DNA from: Deltaproteobacteria bacterium
GTDB taxonomy: Bacteria; Myxococcota; XYA12-FULL-58-9
Assembly (NCBI GenBank): GCA_016218825.1
Contig: JACRCV010000064.1
Coordinates: forward strand, 1-64,000
Direction: 5' to 3'
DNA length: 64,000 bases
This document shows positions 1-8,201 of the stretch, piece after piece (position 1 is the stretch's first letter; the number at the start of each line of letters is the position of its first letter). Below the pieces are notes generated by a model. The model was not told the DNA's origin and made no database searches. It saw only the letters and a list, made by a program, of their open reading frames with translations. The translations under genes and the position numbers were made by a program.

Positions 1-1
1 G

Positions 2-124
2 GGCGCGGGTTTCGCCGATATCGACGAGCGCGGCGACGCCACCGGCATCACCTGGGGCGTGTGGGTCGTGAGCCCCGACGGCACGATCCAACGGAACGTC
101 GACTTGTTTCAGGTGCAGCCTTGA
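2..124 (+). CDS. C-terminal fragment of an unknown protein, cut by the window start
   Basis: An open frame enters from the left edge and stops at a TGA at 122-124. The 40 visible residues (GAGFADIDERGDATGITWGV, then VWVVSPDGTIQRNVDLFQVQP) have the codon bias of the rest of the window, with G or C at nearly every third position, so this is probably the real end of a gene. The text suggests a beta-rich extracellular or repeat protein, but there is not enough to assign a family. The start and most of the protein lie outside the window. Confidence 0.55.
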   Translation, partial: GAGFADIDERGDATGITWGVWVVSPDGTIQRNVDLFQVQP

Positions 125-128
125 GGCG

Positions 129-272
129 GTGAGGACGGCGTCGGTGTCTCCTCGGGAGACGGCCTCGAGCGCGAACAGCCAGGGAGTGGTGCGGGTCCTT
201 GGCGGGACCGCGGCCGAGATCTATGATTACGACCGCAGCCACGCCATGATGCGGGTCACGGTTCGGCCGTAG
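129..272 (+). CDS. Possible small ORF or displaced gene end
   Basis: Between the first gene fragment and the transporter a second frame reads GTG to TAG for 47 codons. It ends in a protein-like stretch, GGTAAEIYDYDRSHAMMRVT then VRP. Both this tail and the preceding fragment end in a short basic/Pro sequence, and the frames differ (+2 against +0). It could be a small gene, or the tail of a gene displaced by a frameshift. No convincing ribosome binding site precedes the GTG. I do not recognise the product. Confidence 0.2.
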   Translation: MRTASVSPRETASSANSQGVVRVLGGTAAEIYDYDRSHAMMRVTVRP

Positions 273-320
273 GCGCGGACAATCATCTTCGCAGCCATAG
301 GCGTAGATCAGGGGAGCCCC

Positions 321-1178
321 ATGCGCGTCATCGAGTTTCTCGCCAAGCACGTCTTGCCGACGGTGTTGCCGATCGCCGCCGGCTACCTCGTGGCGCGCTT
401 CGCCGGGGGCGCGGCGCAGGGGCTGCGGTCGGCGCTGCGCTTCGCCTTCCTGCCGGCGCTGTTGTTCACGGTCTTGAAGACCCCGACCCCCGACGAGGTG
501 GTCTTGAAGACCCTCGTGGTCGGCGCCGCCACCGTGCTCGTCGGGCATTGGCTCGCGGGCGCGGCCGGGCGGTGGTTGAAGACCGCCGTGCCGCACAACG
601 GCACCGTCCCCGACATCGTCGGCTTCACCTTGCCCTTCCTGGCGTTGAGCTGGGACATGAAGGCCCTGGGCATGCGGGCCGCCGCGCTCCTCGCGGTCGG
701 CGCGCTTCTGACCGCGTTCCTGCTCGACCCGCGCAAACGCAACGCCAAGGCGCTCTTCCGCGAGCCTTGGGTCTACGGCGTGCTCGCGGCGCTCCTGGTC
801 GCGCTCTTCGGGCAACCGCTCGGATTTCTCGCCAAGAGCGTCGCGCCCTTCGAGTCGGCGGCGGTCTACGCACTGTTCTTGTTCTATCTCGGCTCGCTGA
901 TGCACCCGGTGACTCGGGCGCAGCTCTTGGCCAAGCAGACCTGGGTGGTCGTCGGCCTGCGGCTCCTGGCCGGGGTCGCGGTCGGTCTCGCCGCGGTGTT
1001 CTTGTTCCATCCGCCGCGCGTGGTGCTCGAGGCCTACGTGGTGGCGATGCTGGCGCCGCCGGTCGGCGTGACCGCCGCGCTCGCCGGCAAGGAGGACGTC
1101 GATGATCGCGCGGCCCTGGTCGCGGGCACGCTGGTCTCTTTGTTGGGAATGATTCTCCTCTTGGTCCTCGACTGGTAG
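321..1178 (+). CDS. AEC-family (auxin efflux carrier-like) membrane transporter
   Basis: A 285-residue protein built almost entirely of hydrophobic helices, about ten by eye. It starts MRVIEFLAKHVLPTVLPIAA and has the two-halved layout of AEC permeases. The late segment AMLAPPVGVTAALAG matches the Pro-containing discontinuous helix of this family, and the last helix (LVSLLGMILLLVLDW) ends the protein as usual. The size is normal, since AEC proteins run from about 280 to 320 residues. GGGGAG lies just before the ATG. AEC proteins move organic anions across the inner membrane, but the substrate cannot be read from sequence. It stands alone; the next gene starts 35 bases downstream on the same strand. 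Confidence 0.7.
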   Translation: MRVIEFLAKHVLPTVLPIAAGYLVARFAGGAAQGLRSALRFAFLPALLFTVLKTPTPDEVVLKTLVVGAATVLVGHWLAGAAGRWLKTAVPHNGTVPDIVGFTLPFLALSWDMKALGMRAAALLAVGALLTAFLLDPRKRNAKALFREPWVYGVLAALLVALFGQPLGFLAKSVAPFESAAVYALFLFYLGSLMHPVTRAQLLAKQTWVVVGLRLLAGVAVGLAAVFLFHPPRVVLEAYVVAMLAPPVGVTAALAGKEDVDDRAALVAGTLVSLLGMILLLVLDW

Positions 1179-1213
1179 AGCGCACGCCGCCGCGCCGCGG
1201 CGCCGGAGGCCCG

Positions 1214-1876
1214 ATGGTCGCACGATCTCTGACTGCCTTGATGCTGGGGGCGGCGCTGGCGACGCTGCCGCCGGCCGCACACGCCAAGCCGCAAATGCCC
1301 GACGAGGAGCCGGCCGCGCCGCAAAAGGCCGCGACACCCAAGGCCAAGCCCGCGGCTCCGGACGGCGCCGCGAGGCGGACCAAGCCCAAGAGCAGCGAGC
1401 CGGCATCCCGCGCCCGACCGCAGACGGCGGCGGGCCCCGCGGGCGCCTCCGCCATCGGTCACACCGCGACCAAGGGGATCGGGCTGGCCCTCGGCGAGCC
1501 CACCGGCCTGTTGTTCAAGGTGTGGTTCGAGCCGATGCTCGCGATCCGCCTCCTCGCCGGCGCCTCGCTCATGTATCGCGGCTTCCTGGGGGAGGCCGAC
1601 CTGCTGTTCTATTTCCGCGACCTGGCGCCGACGGCGCGGCCCTTCGAGTTTGGCCTGCACCTCGGCGGCGGCGTGGGTGTCGGCGCCTGGGCCCACCGGG
1701 TGCGCCGTCAGCCGACCACCGACCTCGTGATGCTGACGCGCGTCATCTTCGGACCAAACTTGCTGTTTCGCGAGATCCCGCTCGAGGTCTTCGTCGATCT
1801 GAGCGGCGGCATCCGCTTGGTTCCGGACCCGACCCCGATCCCGGGTGTCAGTCTCGGCGCGCTGTACTGCTTCTAG
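1214..1876 (+). CDS. Secreted envelope protein, probable outer-membrane beta-barrel
   Basis: A 220-residue protein. Residues 1-24 form a signal peptide ending in AHA. A Pro/Ala/Lys-rich linker of about 50 residues follows, then alternating beta-strand sequence from about residue 76 that begins GIGLALGEPTGLLFKVWFEP. The protein ends VSLGALYCF, and a terminal aromatic residue is typical of barrels assembled by Bam. GGAGG precedes the ATG at proper spacing. The same general design, a small barrel with a Gly-rich first strand, is common in myxobacterial genomes. No specific function is supported. It may share a transcript with the upstream transporter. Confidence 0.6.
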   Translation: MVARSLTALMLGAALATLPPAAHAKPQMPDEEPAAPQKAATPKAKPAAPDGAARRTKPKSSEPASRARPQTAAGPAGASAIGHTATKGIGLALGEPTGLLFKVWFEPMLAIRLLAGASLMYRGFLGEADLLFYFRDLAPTARPFEFGLHLGGGVGVGAWAHRVRRQPTTDLVMLTRVIFGPNLLFREIPLEVFVDLSGGIRLVPDPTPIPGVSLGALYCF

Positions 1877-1897
1877 CTCGGGGCCGCTGGCGTTCGG

Positions 1898-2350
1898 CTA
1901 GCACCCGCTGTGACAAGCGTTGTCGGCGTCGGGACATACACAGGTGCCGGCGGCGAAGAACGCCGCGCCGCAGAAGCAGAGATAGACACAGCACTTGCCG
2001 TCGCGCTCGGGGAGCGTGGGGGTGGCGGCGCCTTCGGACAACACCACCCCGGCGGCGTCCTCGCCCCGGGCGCTGATCGCCAGCGTCCCGGTGCGCCGCA
2101 CCGCCTCGAACTCCAGGGTGCGGTCGCCGGGCACCGGCCAGGGCGTCGTCAAGGTCTCGGTGTTGTCGTTGTGCCGGACCGCGAGCTGCAGGCGCGCGAC
2201 CCCCGACCACGGGTCGTCGCTCGCCATGTCGGTCAGCTGGACCACCAAGCGTGCTTCGGAGCCGCAGCCGGCGCCCACGAGCGCCAGGACGCCGGCGCCC
2301 AGGAGGCTCCCGCGACGACGGGACGCGAAGCGGCGCGACTCACGGGTCAT
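1898..2350 (-). CDS. Small Cys-rich lipoprotein
   Basis: A 150-residue protein. I chose the ATG at 2350 because it gives a clean lipoprotein signal: a basic N-terminus, a hydrophobic core LLGAGVLALVGAG, then lipid-modified C29. A beta-rich middle part follows (VQLTDMASDDPWSGVARLQL, typical of Ig-like or Ca-binding surface domains). The tail is rich in cysteine (KCCVYLCFCGAAFFAAGTCV, ending CHSGC), probably disulphide-bonded. It is the last gene of a three-gene minus-strand run of lipoproteins, 85 bases after the VWA gene. An earlier in-frame start exists but would remove the signal from the N-terminus. Family unknown. Confidence 0.6.
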   Translation of the reverse strand: MTRESRRFASRRRGSLLGAGVLALVGAGCGSEARLVVQLTDMASDDPWSGVARLQLAVRHNDNTETLTTPWPVPGDRTLEFEAVRRTGTLAISARGEDAAGVVLSEGAATPTLPERDGKCCVYLCFCGAAFFAAGTCVCPDADNACHSGC

Positions 2351-2435
2351 GATCCCTCGGGCGCGACCTCGCGCCGACCCAGCAGCAGCCGCTGGATCGC
2401 TCGCCGGTGCCGGCATGTCAACCGCCCGGCGCGCC

Positions 2436-3992
2436 TCAATCACAGAAGCGCGAGCGGTCGAGCACGAGCTCGACACGGTTCGGGTCGCGCATGCCCTCGC
2501 GGTAGGTCATGCTGGTCGTCGCCCCGCAGGCCTGGTGGGTCGTCAGGCGCTTGGCGTTCGTCGGCTTGTCGGTGTACAGCACCTCGATCTCGTTCCTGCC
2601 GCCGCGGCTCTCGCTGCGGTCGGCGGCCGGGATGTCGGCCAGGCGCACGTTCTCGACCGCGAAGCTGTAGCACGACCGCCCTGCGGTCTGCTCGACGAGG
2701 GTCACGCCGCTGTAGCGATACGCGAAGTCGCGGCGCACGTCGTCGCCTTCGTCGACGAGCGGGTTGGTGTGCTGTTTGATCTCGTCGATGTTGGCGAGGT
2801 TGTCGTCATCGTAGTCGGCGCGGTCGTCCTGGCGCAACGGATCGGTGCCGTAGAGCACCTCGAGGCCGTCGGGGACGCCGTCCTCGTCGCTGTCGGCCTT
2901 GTCGACCCACAGGCCCAAGAGGCGCTCCTCGTAGCCGTTCAGGCCGTCTTGGTCTTCGTCGAGCGCGTCGTCGGCGCCGTGGCCGGCTTCGTCGGCCTCG
3001 ACCGTCAGCGGATCCCGACCCGCGAGCCGGCGCTCGGCCAGGTCGGAGGCGCCGTCGCCGTCGGTGTCGCGGTTGTGGCGGTCGGTGCCGAGCTCGTCTT
3101 CATGGACGTCGACCAGGCCGTCGCCGTCGCTGTCGATGTAGGCCTGAACCGCGGCGTCGACGCCGTCGACCACCGCGAGGCGGACGCTGCGGCTCTCGAT
3201 GAACAGCTCGCGGAACTCGAAGCTCTGCAGCCAGGTGTCGGTGCGCGCCAGGTCTTTCATGCTCTCGAGGATCTCGGTGTCGTCGTACACCTGCAAGAAG
3301 GCACCCTCGCCGAGCTCGGCCATCCGCGGCAGCAGGTCCAAGAAGATCTGCGGCACTTGAATGAAGGCCGCGAACAACAGCACGTCCACCCGGGTGCTGC
3401 CGGTGGTCTTGCGCACCCCGGCGTCGAGGATCTGGGTCACGGCGCCAAAGATCCGCGCCGGCAACCCCTCGGGGGCGAGGTCGTCGGCGGTCGGCATGCC
3501 GTCGGTCACGAACTCGATGAGGTAGTCGACCCGCTCCTCGTGGTTGTCGTCGGCGGCGATCAGATCGCGGGCCTTGTCGAGGGCGGCGACGTAGTTGGTG
3601 CCGTCGTCGGTGTACAACAGGTCGTCGCGGCAGTTGTTCAGGGCCGCGGCGAGCAGCACCGGCTCCTTGGTGAAGCCGGCGCTGGTCTCGAGCCGGGCCT
3701 TGTTGGCCCAGCAGATGACGGCGAACTCGACGTTGTTGACCGCGGCGAAGCTGTCGATGATCTGCTGGACGGCGTCGAAGCGCCGGCCGTTCGGATCCGA
3801 CAGCTCGCGCATGCTGTTGGAGTTGTCGATCACGAAGGCGATGCGGGTCGACACCGCCAACCGCTGCGGCGGCGGGGTGCAGAACTCGCCGGCGAGCTTC
3901 AGGTCGTTGCCGAGCGGCACCACCACCTGCAGCGACGCGTCGGTGCACCCCGAGATCGCCGACAGCATCATCGCCAGAGTCGTGCGTCGCAT
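2436..3992 (-). CDS. VWA-domain lipoprotein with thrombospondin type 3 Ca2+ repeats
   Basis: A 518-residue protein. The signal ends in SAISG before lipidated C16. A von Willebrand A domain spans about residues 48-270; its MIDAS motif DNSNS starts at D56 and a further metal-site stretch reads EFVTDGMPTADD. Residues 295-430 hold calcium-binding type 3 repeats (DSDGDGLVDVHEDELGTD, DTDGDGASDLAE, DEDQDGLNGYEE, DSDEDGVPDGLE). The C-terminal part is beta-rich with paired cysteines. Such proteins sit on the outer membrane and bind ligands or partner proteins through metal. It lies 22 bases after the beta-propeller lipoprotein and was probably co-transcribed with it. Confidence 0.85.
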   Translation of the reverse strand: MRRTTLAMMLSAISGCTDASLQVVVPLGNDLKLAGEFCTPPPQRLAVSTRIAFVIDNSNSMRELSDPNGRRFDAVQQIIDSFAAVNNVEFAVICWANKARLETSAGFTKEPVLLAAALNNCRDDLLYTDDGTNYVAALDKARDLIAADDNHEERVDYLIEFVTDGMPTADDLAPEGLPARIFGAVTQILDAGVRKTTGSTRVDVLLFAAFIQVPQIFLDLLPRMAELGEGAFLQVYDDTEILESMKDLARTDTWLQSFEFRELFIESRSVRLAVVDGVDAAVQAYIDSDGDGLVDVHEDELGTDRHNRDTDGDGASDLAERRLAGRDPLTVEADEAGHGADDALDEDQDGLNGYEERLLGLWVDKADSDEDGVPDGLEVLYGTDPLRQDDRADYDDDNLANIDEIKQHTNPLVDEGDDVRRDFAYRYSGVTLVEQTAGRSCYSFAVENVRLADIPAADRSESRGGRNEIEVLYTDKPTNAKRLTTHQACGATTSMTYREGMRDPNRVELVLDRSRFCD

Positions 3993-4014
3993 CGTTTGCT
4001 CCTCGAGGCGGCGA

Positions 4015-5733
4015 TCAGTTCGCGACGTAGGCCGACCAACGTACCGTCAGGTCTTGCAGCGACGGGCTGCCGGCGGTGCCCTTGGCGTTGAAGGTCACTC
4101 GCAGCTGCAAGTAGCGCTCGTGGTCGCAGGGCAGCGCGTCGGGGTTGTCGTCGACCGGCAACCACGGCAGGCTCGCGAGGCCGTCGCGCTCCGACGCGCA
4201 GCGGACGTTGACGCTGACGCTGGTGTCGGTCGGCTCCTTGGCCGCCCACTCGATGCTCTTCCAGGTCGGCGCCGACGAGCGCGAGTCGAGGATCGCGGTC
4301 CAGGTGGCCACCTTCTGCCGCGTGGTGACGGTGCGCAGGCTGGTCCCCAACATGTCGGAGTAGGTGTACATGCCGGAGGTCGCGTCGATGGCGCGCTTCT
4401 CCTCGGTGTTCTGCGGGTTGAACTGGATGATGTAGTTCGACGACGAGCCCATCGCCCAGACGTTGCCGTACATGTCGATGCCGACGCCGGTCGTGAAGTA
4501 GACCTTCTTGTCGCCGGACTCGAGGAGCACGGTCTGCAGACGGCGGCCGTTGGGGTCGAACTGGGTGACGCTGCCGACCTGCGGCAACGACCCCTGGTAG
4601 CCGTTGGTGTCCGCGACCCAGATGTTGCCGTCCCGGTCGACCGCGACGCCGCGGGTCAGCGACTGGCCGTTGCCCTGGGAGTTGCCGCCCGACTGGTAGC
4701 AGCCGACGAAGGTGCCGTCGTTCTTGAAGTGCTTGACGTCGTTGCAGGAGCTGCCGCCGGTCCAGATGTCGCCGCGCAGGTCGATCGTCATGCCGTACAT
4801 CGCGGTGCAGGCGCACTTGTCGGCCGGGACCGAGAACGAGCCGACGAGCTTGTGGTTGGCGTGGTCGGCGTCCGCGGTGCCGTCGCCGCTGTGGGTCGCG
4901 TCGATCCTATACAGCATGTGCACCAAGGCGCCGGCGGCGTTGCGGCCCGCGCCCTTGATCCACAAGTAGCCGAACTGGTCGACCATCGCGCCATATGGGA
5001 AGGTGCCGTCGTCGGCGCGATCGATCGGGTCGGCGCGGGTGACGCTGCCGCAGTGGCCGTCGGGGCGCAGGCAGATCGCCGGATGGCGACAGACCTGGTC
5101 GGCCGTGGTCTCGCCGCGCAGACAGTCGCCGGTCTGCGGATCGAACTCCCACACCGTGCCGTCAAACGACGCGCCCACCCACAGGTGCCCGAAGGCGTCG
5201 AGCGCCACCGCGCGCGCCGCCCAGCCGGCCTTGAACACCTGGTCGACGACGCCGTTCTTGTCGAGGTGGATGACCTTGCGGTCGGAGGCGCCCGCGCCCC
5301 CGCCCCGGCACCCCATCCACACGCCGTAGCCGATGTCGACCGTGGTGCGCGACGGGTTCTGACAGGTCTCGCCTTTGAAGGTCAGCGTCACCGGGTCCAT
5401 CATCTCGCCGGTCACGGTGTCGACCCGGACCACCTTGTTCACCTGGAACAACGGCGCCCAGAGGTAAGGCGTGTCGAGGACGAACATGTCCAGGTCGAGA
5501 CGGAGCTCGCCGGCGCGGTCGTGGTTGACGCCCAGCGCCGTGCCCTCGTCGAAGTCGACGTTTTCGGTGTAGACCCGCATGAAGTCTTTGTCGGCGCCGC
5601 CGGTGACCTCTGTGATCGGCGCGATGTCGTTCTCACTGCCGCAACCGGCGCCGAGCGCTGCCGATACAATCAACACCGCGATCGCACCTAACAACGTCAC
5701 GGGTGCCAACCAACTTGAAGCCTTGCGGTGCAT
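4015..5733 (-). CDS. Beta-propeller (NHL/SMP-30/Vgb-like) lipoprotein
   Basis: A 572-residue protein. The ATG at 5733 has a perfect AGGAGG seven bases upstream and is preferred to a start 17 codons earlier. The lipoprotein signal ends LGAGC at C31. From about residue 100 to 450, blades repeat the pattern '(A/V)xDxxGxxWxxG' (ALDAFGHLWVGA, MVDQFGYLWIKG, TIDLRGDIWTGG, AVDRDGNIWVAD, GIDMYGNVWAMG). This is the signature of the streptogramin-lyase/NHL propeller. A jelly-roll-like domain closes the protein. Several Cys pairs suggest export. First gene of the lipoprotein run; its promoter must lie in the 206-base divergent gap before prmC. Confidence 0.8.
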   Translation of the reverse strand: MHRKASSWLAPVTLLGAIAVLIVSAALGAGCGSENDIAPITEVTGGADKDFMRVYTENVDFDEGTALGVNHDRAGELRLDLDMFVLDTPYLWAPLFQVNKVVRVDTVTGEMMDPVTLTFKGETCQNPSRTTVDIGYGVWMGCRGGGAGASDRKVIHLDKNGVVDQVFKAGWAARAVALDAFGHLWVGASFDGTVWEFDPQTGDCLRGETTADQVCRHPAICLRPDGHCGSVTRADPIDRADDGTFPYGAMVDQFGYLWIKGAGRNAAGALVHMLYRIDATHSGDGTADADHANHKLVGSFSVPADKCACTAMYGMTIDLRGDIWTGGSSCNDVKHFKNDGTFVGCYQSGGNSQGNGQSLTRGVAVDRDGNIWVADTNGYQGSLPQVGSVTQFDPNGRRLQTVLLESGDKKVYFTTGVGIDMYGNVWAMGSSSNYIIQFNPQNTEEKRAIDATSGMYTYSDMLGTSLRTVTTRQKVATWTAILDSRSSAPTWKSIEWAAKEPTDTSVSVNVRCASERDGLASLPWLPVDDNPDALPCDHERYLQLRVTFNAKGTAGSPSLQDLTVRWSAYVAN

Positions 5734-5939
5734 CACGCCTCCTTGCGTCTTGGCCGAGGGGGAGCAGTGCAAGAGCGGGGCCACGTCCGGTCGTCATGCC
5801 TACATCCACTTACCCGGAAACATTGGGCAGTTAGATCGACGGATTTTGCGGCCGGGCGCTGCCGGTGCCGGCGCCGGTTGGACGTCGGGTGACCAGGCGC
5901 GGAGCTTTTCTGCTCCGGGGAACGCGCGGATTCTTGCCA

Positions 5940-6857
5940 GTGCCTGAAAAACCGGCGACAACCACGGCGGTGAGCGAGCAGGCGTCAGAGCTATGGACCA
6001 TCCAGCGGGTGTTGGTGTGGACCCAGGCTCACTTCCGCGACAAGGGCATCGAGTCGGCGCGTCTCGACGCCGAGTTGTTGTTGGCGTCGGTGCTCGGCAA
6101 AGATCGCGTCTACCTTTATACCCACAACGAGCAACCGCTCTCCGCCGTCGAGCGCGACGCCTATCGCACCCTGGTGAAGAGGCGGGCGCAGCGGGAGCCG
6201 GTCGCTTACATCCTCGGGCAGCGGGAGTTCTACGGCCGGACCTTCACGGTGTCGCCGGCGGTGCTCGTGCCCCGACCGGAGACCGAGCACCTGGTGGAGG
6301 AGGTCCTCGGCTGGGTGCGACGGCACGGGCTCGAGGCGCCCGAGATCTTGGACATCGGCACCGGCAGCGGCTGCATCGCGACGACGCTCCTGTGCGAGCT
6401 GCCCCAGGCGCGCCTGGTCGCGACCGACGTGTCGCCGGCGGCGCTGGTCGTGGCGCGGCGCAACGCCGAGCGCCATGACGTCGCGGCGCGGATCGAGCTC
6501 CTCGCGGGTGATCTGTTCGCGCCCCTGACCGGCCGCGTGTTCGACGTGATCGTCTCCAACCCGCCGTACGTCGACCCGGCGACCGAGTCGAGCCTGCCGC
6601 CCGACGTCAGGGCCTTCGAGCCGCACCTGGCGCTGTTCGCGGCCGACGCCGGGCTGGCGGTGCTTTCGCGTCTGTGTCGCGAGGCGCCGGCCCTGCTCGC
6701 GACCCCGGGGTTGTTGGCCTGTGAGATCGGCGCGGGCCAAAAGGACGCGGTCGCCGCGATGGCCGACGTCGCCGCGGGTTTCGCGACCACGAGCTTCGTG
6801 CCCGACCTGCAAAAGATCCCGCGGGTGCTCCTCGCGGAGAAAGGAGCGGCGTCGTGA
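5940..6857 (+). CDS. prmC: Release factor N5-glutamine methyltransferase PrmC (HemK)
   Basis: The enzyme methylates the Gln of the GGQ motif in peptide-chain release factors, using S-adenosylmethionine, in the cytoplasm. Visible family marks are the N-terminal helical domain (SARLDAELLLASVLGKDRVY), the PREPVAYILGQREFYG-like link, LVPRPETEHLVEEVL, SAM motif I (ILDIGTGSGCIATTL) and the catalytic NPPY at about 207-210. From the GTG at 5940 the length is 305 residues; most PrmC proteins are 270-300. GTG at 5970 is an equally plausible start, and a more distal ATG at 5865 would add a basic extension. The next gene starts inside the stop codon (GTGA overlap), so the two are translationally coupled. 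Confidence 0.92.
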   Translation: MPEKPATTTAVSEQASELWTIQRVLVWTQAHFRDKGIESARLDAELLLASVLGKDRVYLYTHNEQPLSAVERDAYRTLVKRRAQREPVAYILGQREFYGRTFTVSPAVLVPRPETEHLVEEVLGWVRRHGLEAPEILDIGTGSGCIATTLLCELPQARLVATDVSPAALVVARRNAERHDVAARIELLAGDLFAPLTGRVFDVIVSNPPYVDPATESSLPPDVRAFEPHLALFAADAGLAVLSRLCREAPALLATPGLLACEIGAGQKDAVAAMADVAAGFATTSFVPDLQKIPRVLLAEKGAAS

Positions 6858-7492
6858 CGGTGTCCTTCTTGACGCTGATGCTGTTCGCGCCTGCGCCCGT
6901 CCTCGTCGATGCCAAGGACCTCGACGTGCGGTTCGTGATCGACATCCGCTACGCCACCAGCGACAACTTCATGCACCAGAAGCTCTATCCGGTGGCGCGC
7001 TGCCTGTTGCGCCCCGAGGTCGGCGCCATGCTCGGCCGGGCCCAGCGCTACCTCGACCAGCATCACCACGGCTACGTGTTGATGCTCAAGGACTGCTACC
7101 GGCCGCACTCGGTGCAGCTGCAGATGTGGGCAGTGGTGAAGGGCACGCCGCAGCAGGCCTACGTCGCCGATCCGACGCCCGGCTCGGTGCACAACTTCGG
7201 CGCCGCGGTGGACCTGACGCTCGCCGACGCCGGCGGCCACGAGGTCGACATGGGCACGCCCTACGACTTCTTCGGCCCCCTCGCCGAGCCGCGGCACGAG
7301 GAGCGCTTGCTCAAAGAAGGCAAGCTGACGGCGGCCGAGGTCGCGGCGCGCAAGATGCTGCGCGACGCGATGGTCAAGGGCGGCGGCTTCAAGGCGATCC
7401 CCAACGAGTGGTGGCACTTCGACGCCTGGCAGGGCAAGGCGCTGCGCGCCAAGTACGAGATCTTGGACGTGCCGCTCGATGCGATTCGGTAG
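6854..7492 (+). CDS. D-alanyl-D-alanine dipeptidase (VanX/DdpX family, M15D)
   Basis: A zinc dipeptidase of 212 residues. All catalytic features of the family are present: the transition-state Arg in DCYRPHSVQ (R83), zinc ligands in SVHNFGAAVD (H113 and D120) and EWWHFD (catalytic E185, ligand H188). The N-terminus is short and weakly hydrophobic, so export is possible but not proven. A role in recycling or breaking down peptidoglycan-derived D-Ala-D-Ala is more likely than vancomycin resistance, because no vanH, vanA or vanRS genes are near. The GTG start overlaps the prmC stop by four bases. Confidence 0.88.
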   Translation: MTVSFLTLMLFAPAPVLVDAKDLDVRFVIDIRYATSDNFMHQKLYPVARCLLRPEVGAMLGRAQRYLDQHHHGYVLMLKDCYRPHSVQLQMWAVVKGTPQQAYVADPTPGSVHNFGAAVDLTLADAGGHEVDMGTPYDFFGPLAEPRHEERLLKEGKLTAAEVAARKMLRDAMVKGGGFKAIPNEWWHFDAWQGKALRAKYEILDVPLDAIR

Positions 7493-7614
7493 AGCCTCGC
7501 TGCCTGGACCCGATCACAAGGTCGCGCCCGCCGGTACCGCAGCGCGGAGGCGAAGCCGCGAGCGCGAGGAACGCAAGAAAGGGCGCGGAACGATCAGCCC
7601 ACGGTGAGATCGCT

Positions 7615-8154
7615 CTAGCGCATCACTTCTTTGCGCAGCCACTTGAGCTCGGCGATGGACTGTTGGATGTCGAAGAGGGCGGTGTGCTCGCCGCTCTCCG
7701 GCTTGGGGAAGGACTTGCTGTACCAGTTCTTGCTCAGCTCTTTGAGGGTCGAGACGTCGATCTGGCGATAGTGCAGGTACGACTCGAAGGTCGGCATGTA
7801 GCGCATCAAGAAGCGCCGGTCCTGCCACACCGAGTTGCCGCACAGCCGCCCGGCCCGATACGCGACGTGCTTGTTCAACAGCTCGAGCGCCTTGCGCTCG
7901 GCGTCGTCGACCGCGATCTGTGAGACGCGGATCTTGGGGAGCAGCCCTGACTTCTCGTGCATCGCGCGCACGAACGGCGACATCCGCTCCAGCACCGACT
8001 CCGGCTGCCACACCGTCAGCTCGACAGGCGGCGCCACTTCGTTCAGGTCGGTGTCGGTGATGATCATCGCCAGCTGCACGATGCCGCAGTCGTCCGGGTT
8101 CAGCCCGGTCATCTCGAGGTCCATCCACACCAGGGCGTTGTCACGCAGGGTCAC
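7615..8154 (-). CDS. orn: Oligoribonuclease (DEDDh 3'-5' exoribonuclease)
   Basis: The enzyme degrades RNA two to five nucleotides long, including pGpG from c-di-GMP turnover. This 179-residue protein has Exo I as WMDLEMTGLN (D12, E14), Exo II as GNSVWQDRRFLMRYMPTFE and Exo III with the HTALFDIQQSI stretch that contains the catalytic His and Asp. The characteristic Orn segment HYRQIDVSTLKEL is also present. It starts with GTG, preceded by a good GGAGGG. The link to c-di-GMP decay fits a genome with several PilZ proteins, though none adjoins it. It stands alone between a plus-strand gene end and a minus-strand porin gene. Confidence 0.93.
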   Translation of the reverse strand: MTLRDNALVWMDLEMTGLNPDDCGIVQLAMIITDTDLNEVAPPVELTVWQPESVLERMSPFVRAMHEKSGLLPKIRVSQIAVDDAERKALELLNKHVAYRAGRLCGNSVWQDRRFLMRYMPTFESYLHYRQIDVSTLKELSKNWYSKSFPKPESGEHTALFDIQQSIAELKWLRKEVMR

Positions 8155-8201
8155 GGCACCCTCCAGGGCAAGAGAGGCGCGAGCCTACACCACGGCTGCG
8201 G

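Noticed and set aside
1995-4091. Long plus-strand open frame over the VWA lipoprotein gene
   Set aside because: Val/Ala/Gly-biased shadow. The minus strand has a signal peptide, MIDAS motif and calcium repeats.
6854-7492. Vancomycin-resistance vanX
   Set aside because: No vanH, vanA or vanRS nearby; the gene overlaps prmC and is better read as a housekeeping dipeptidase.
7493-7614. Possible structured RNA between the dipeptidase and orn
   Set aside because: GC-rich with purine runs, but no hairpin set, tRNA arms or known RNA motifs could be traced.
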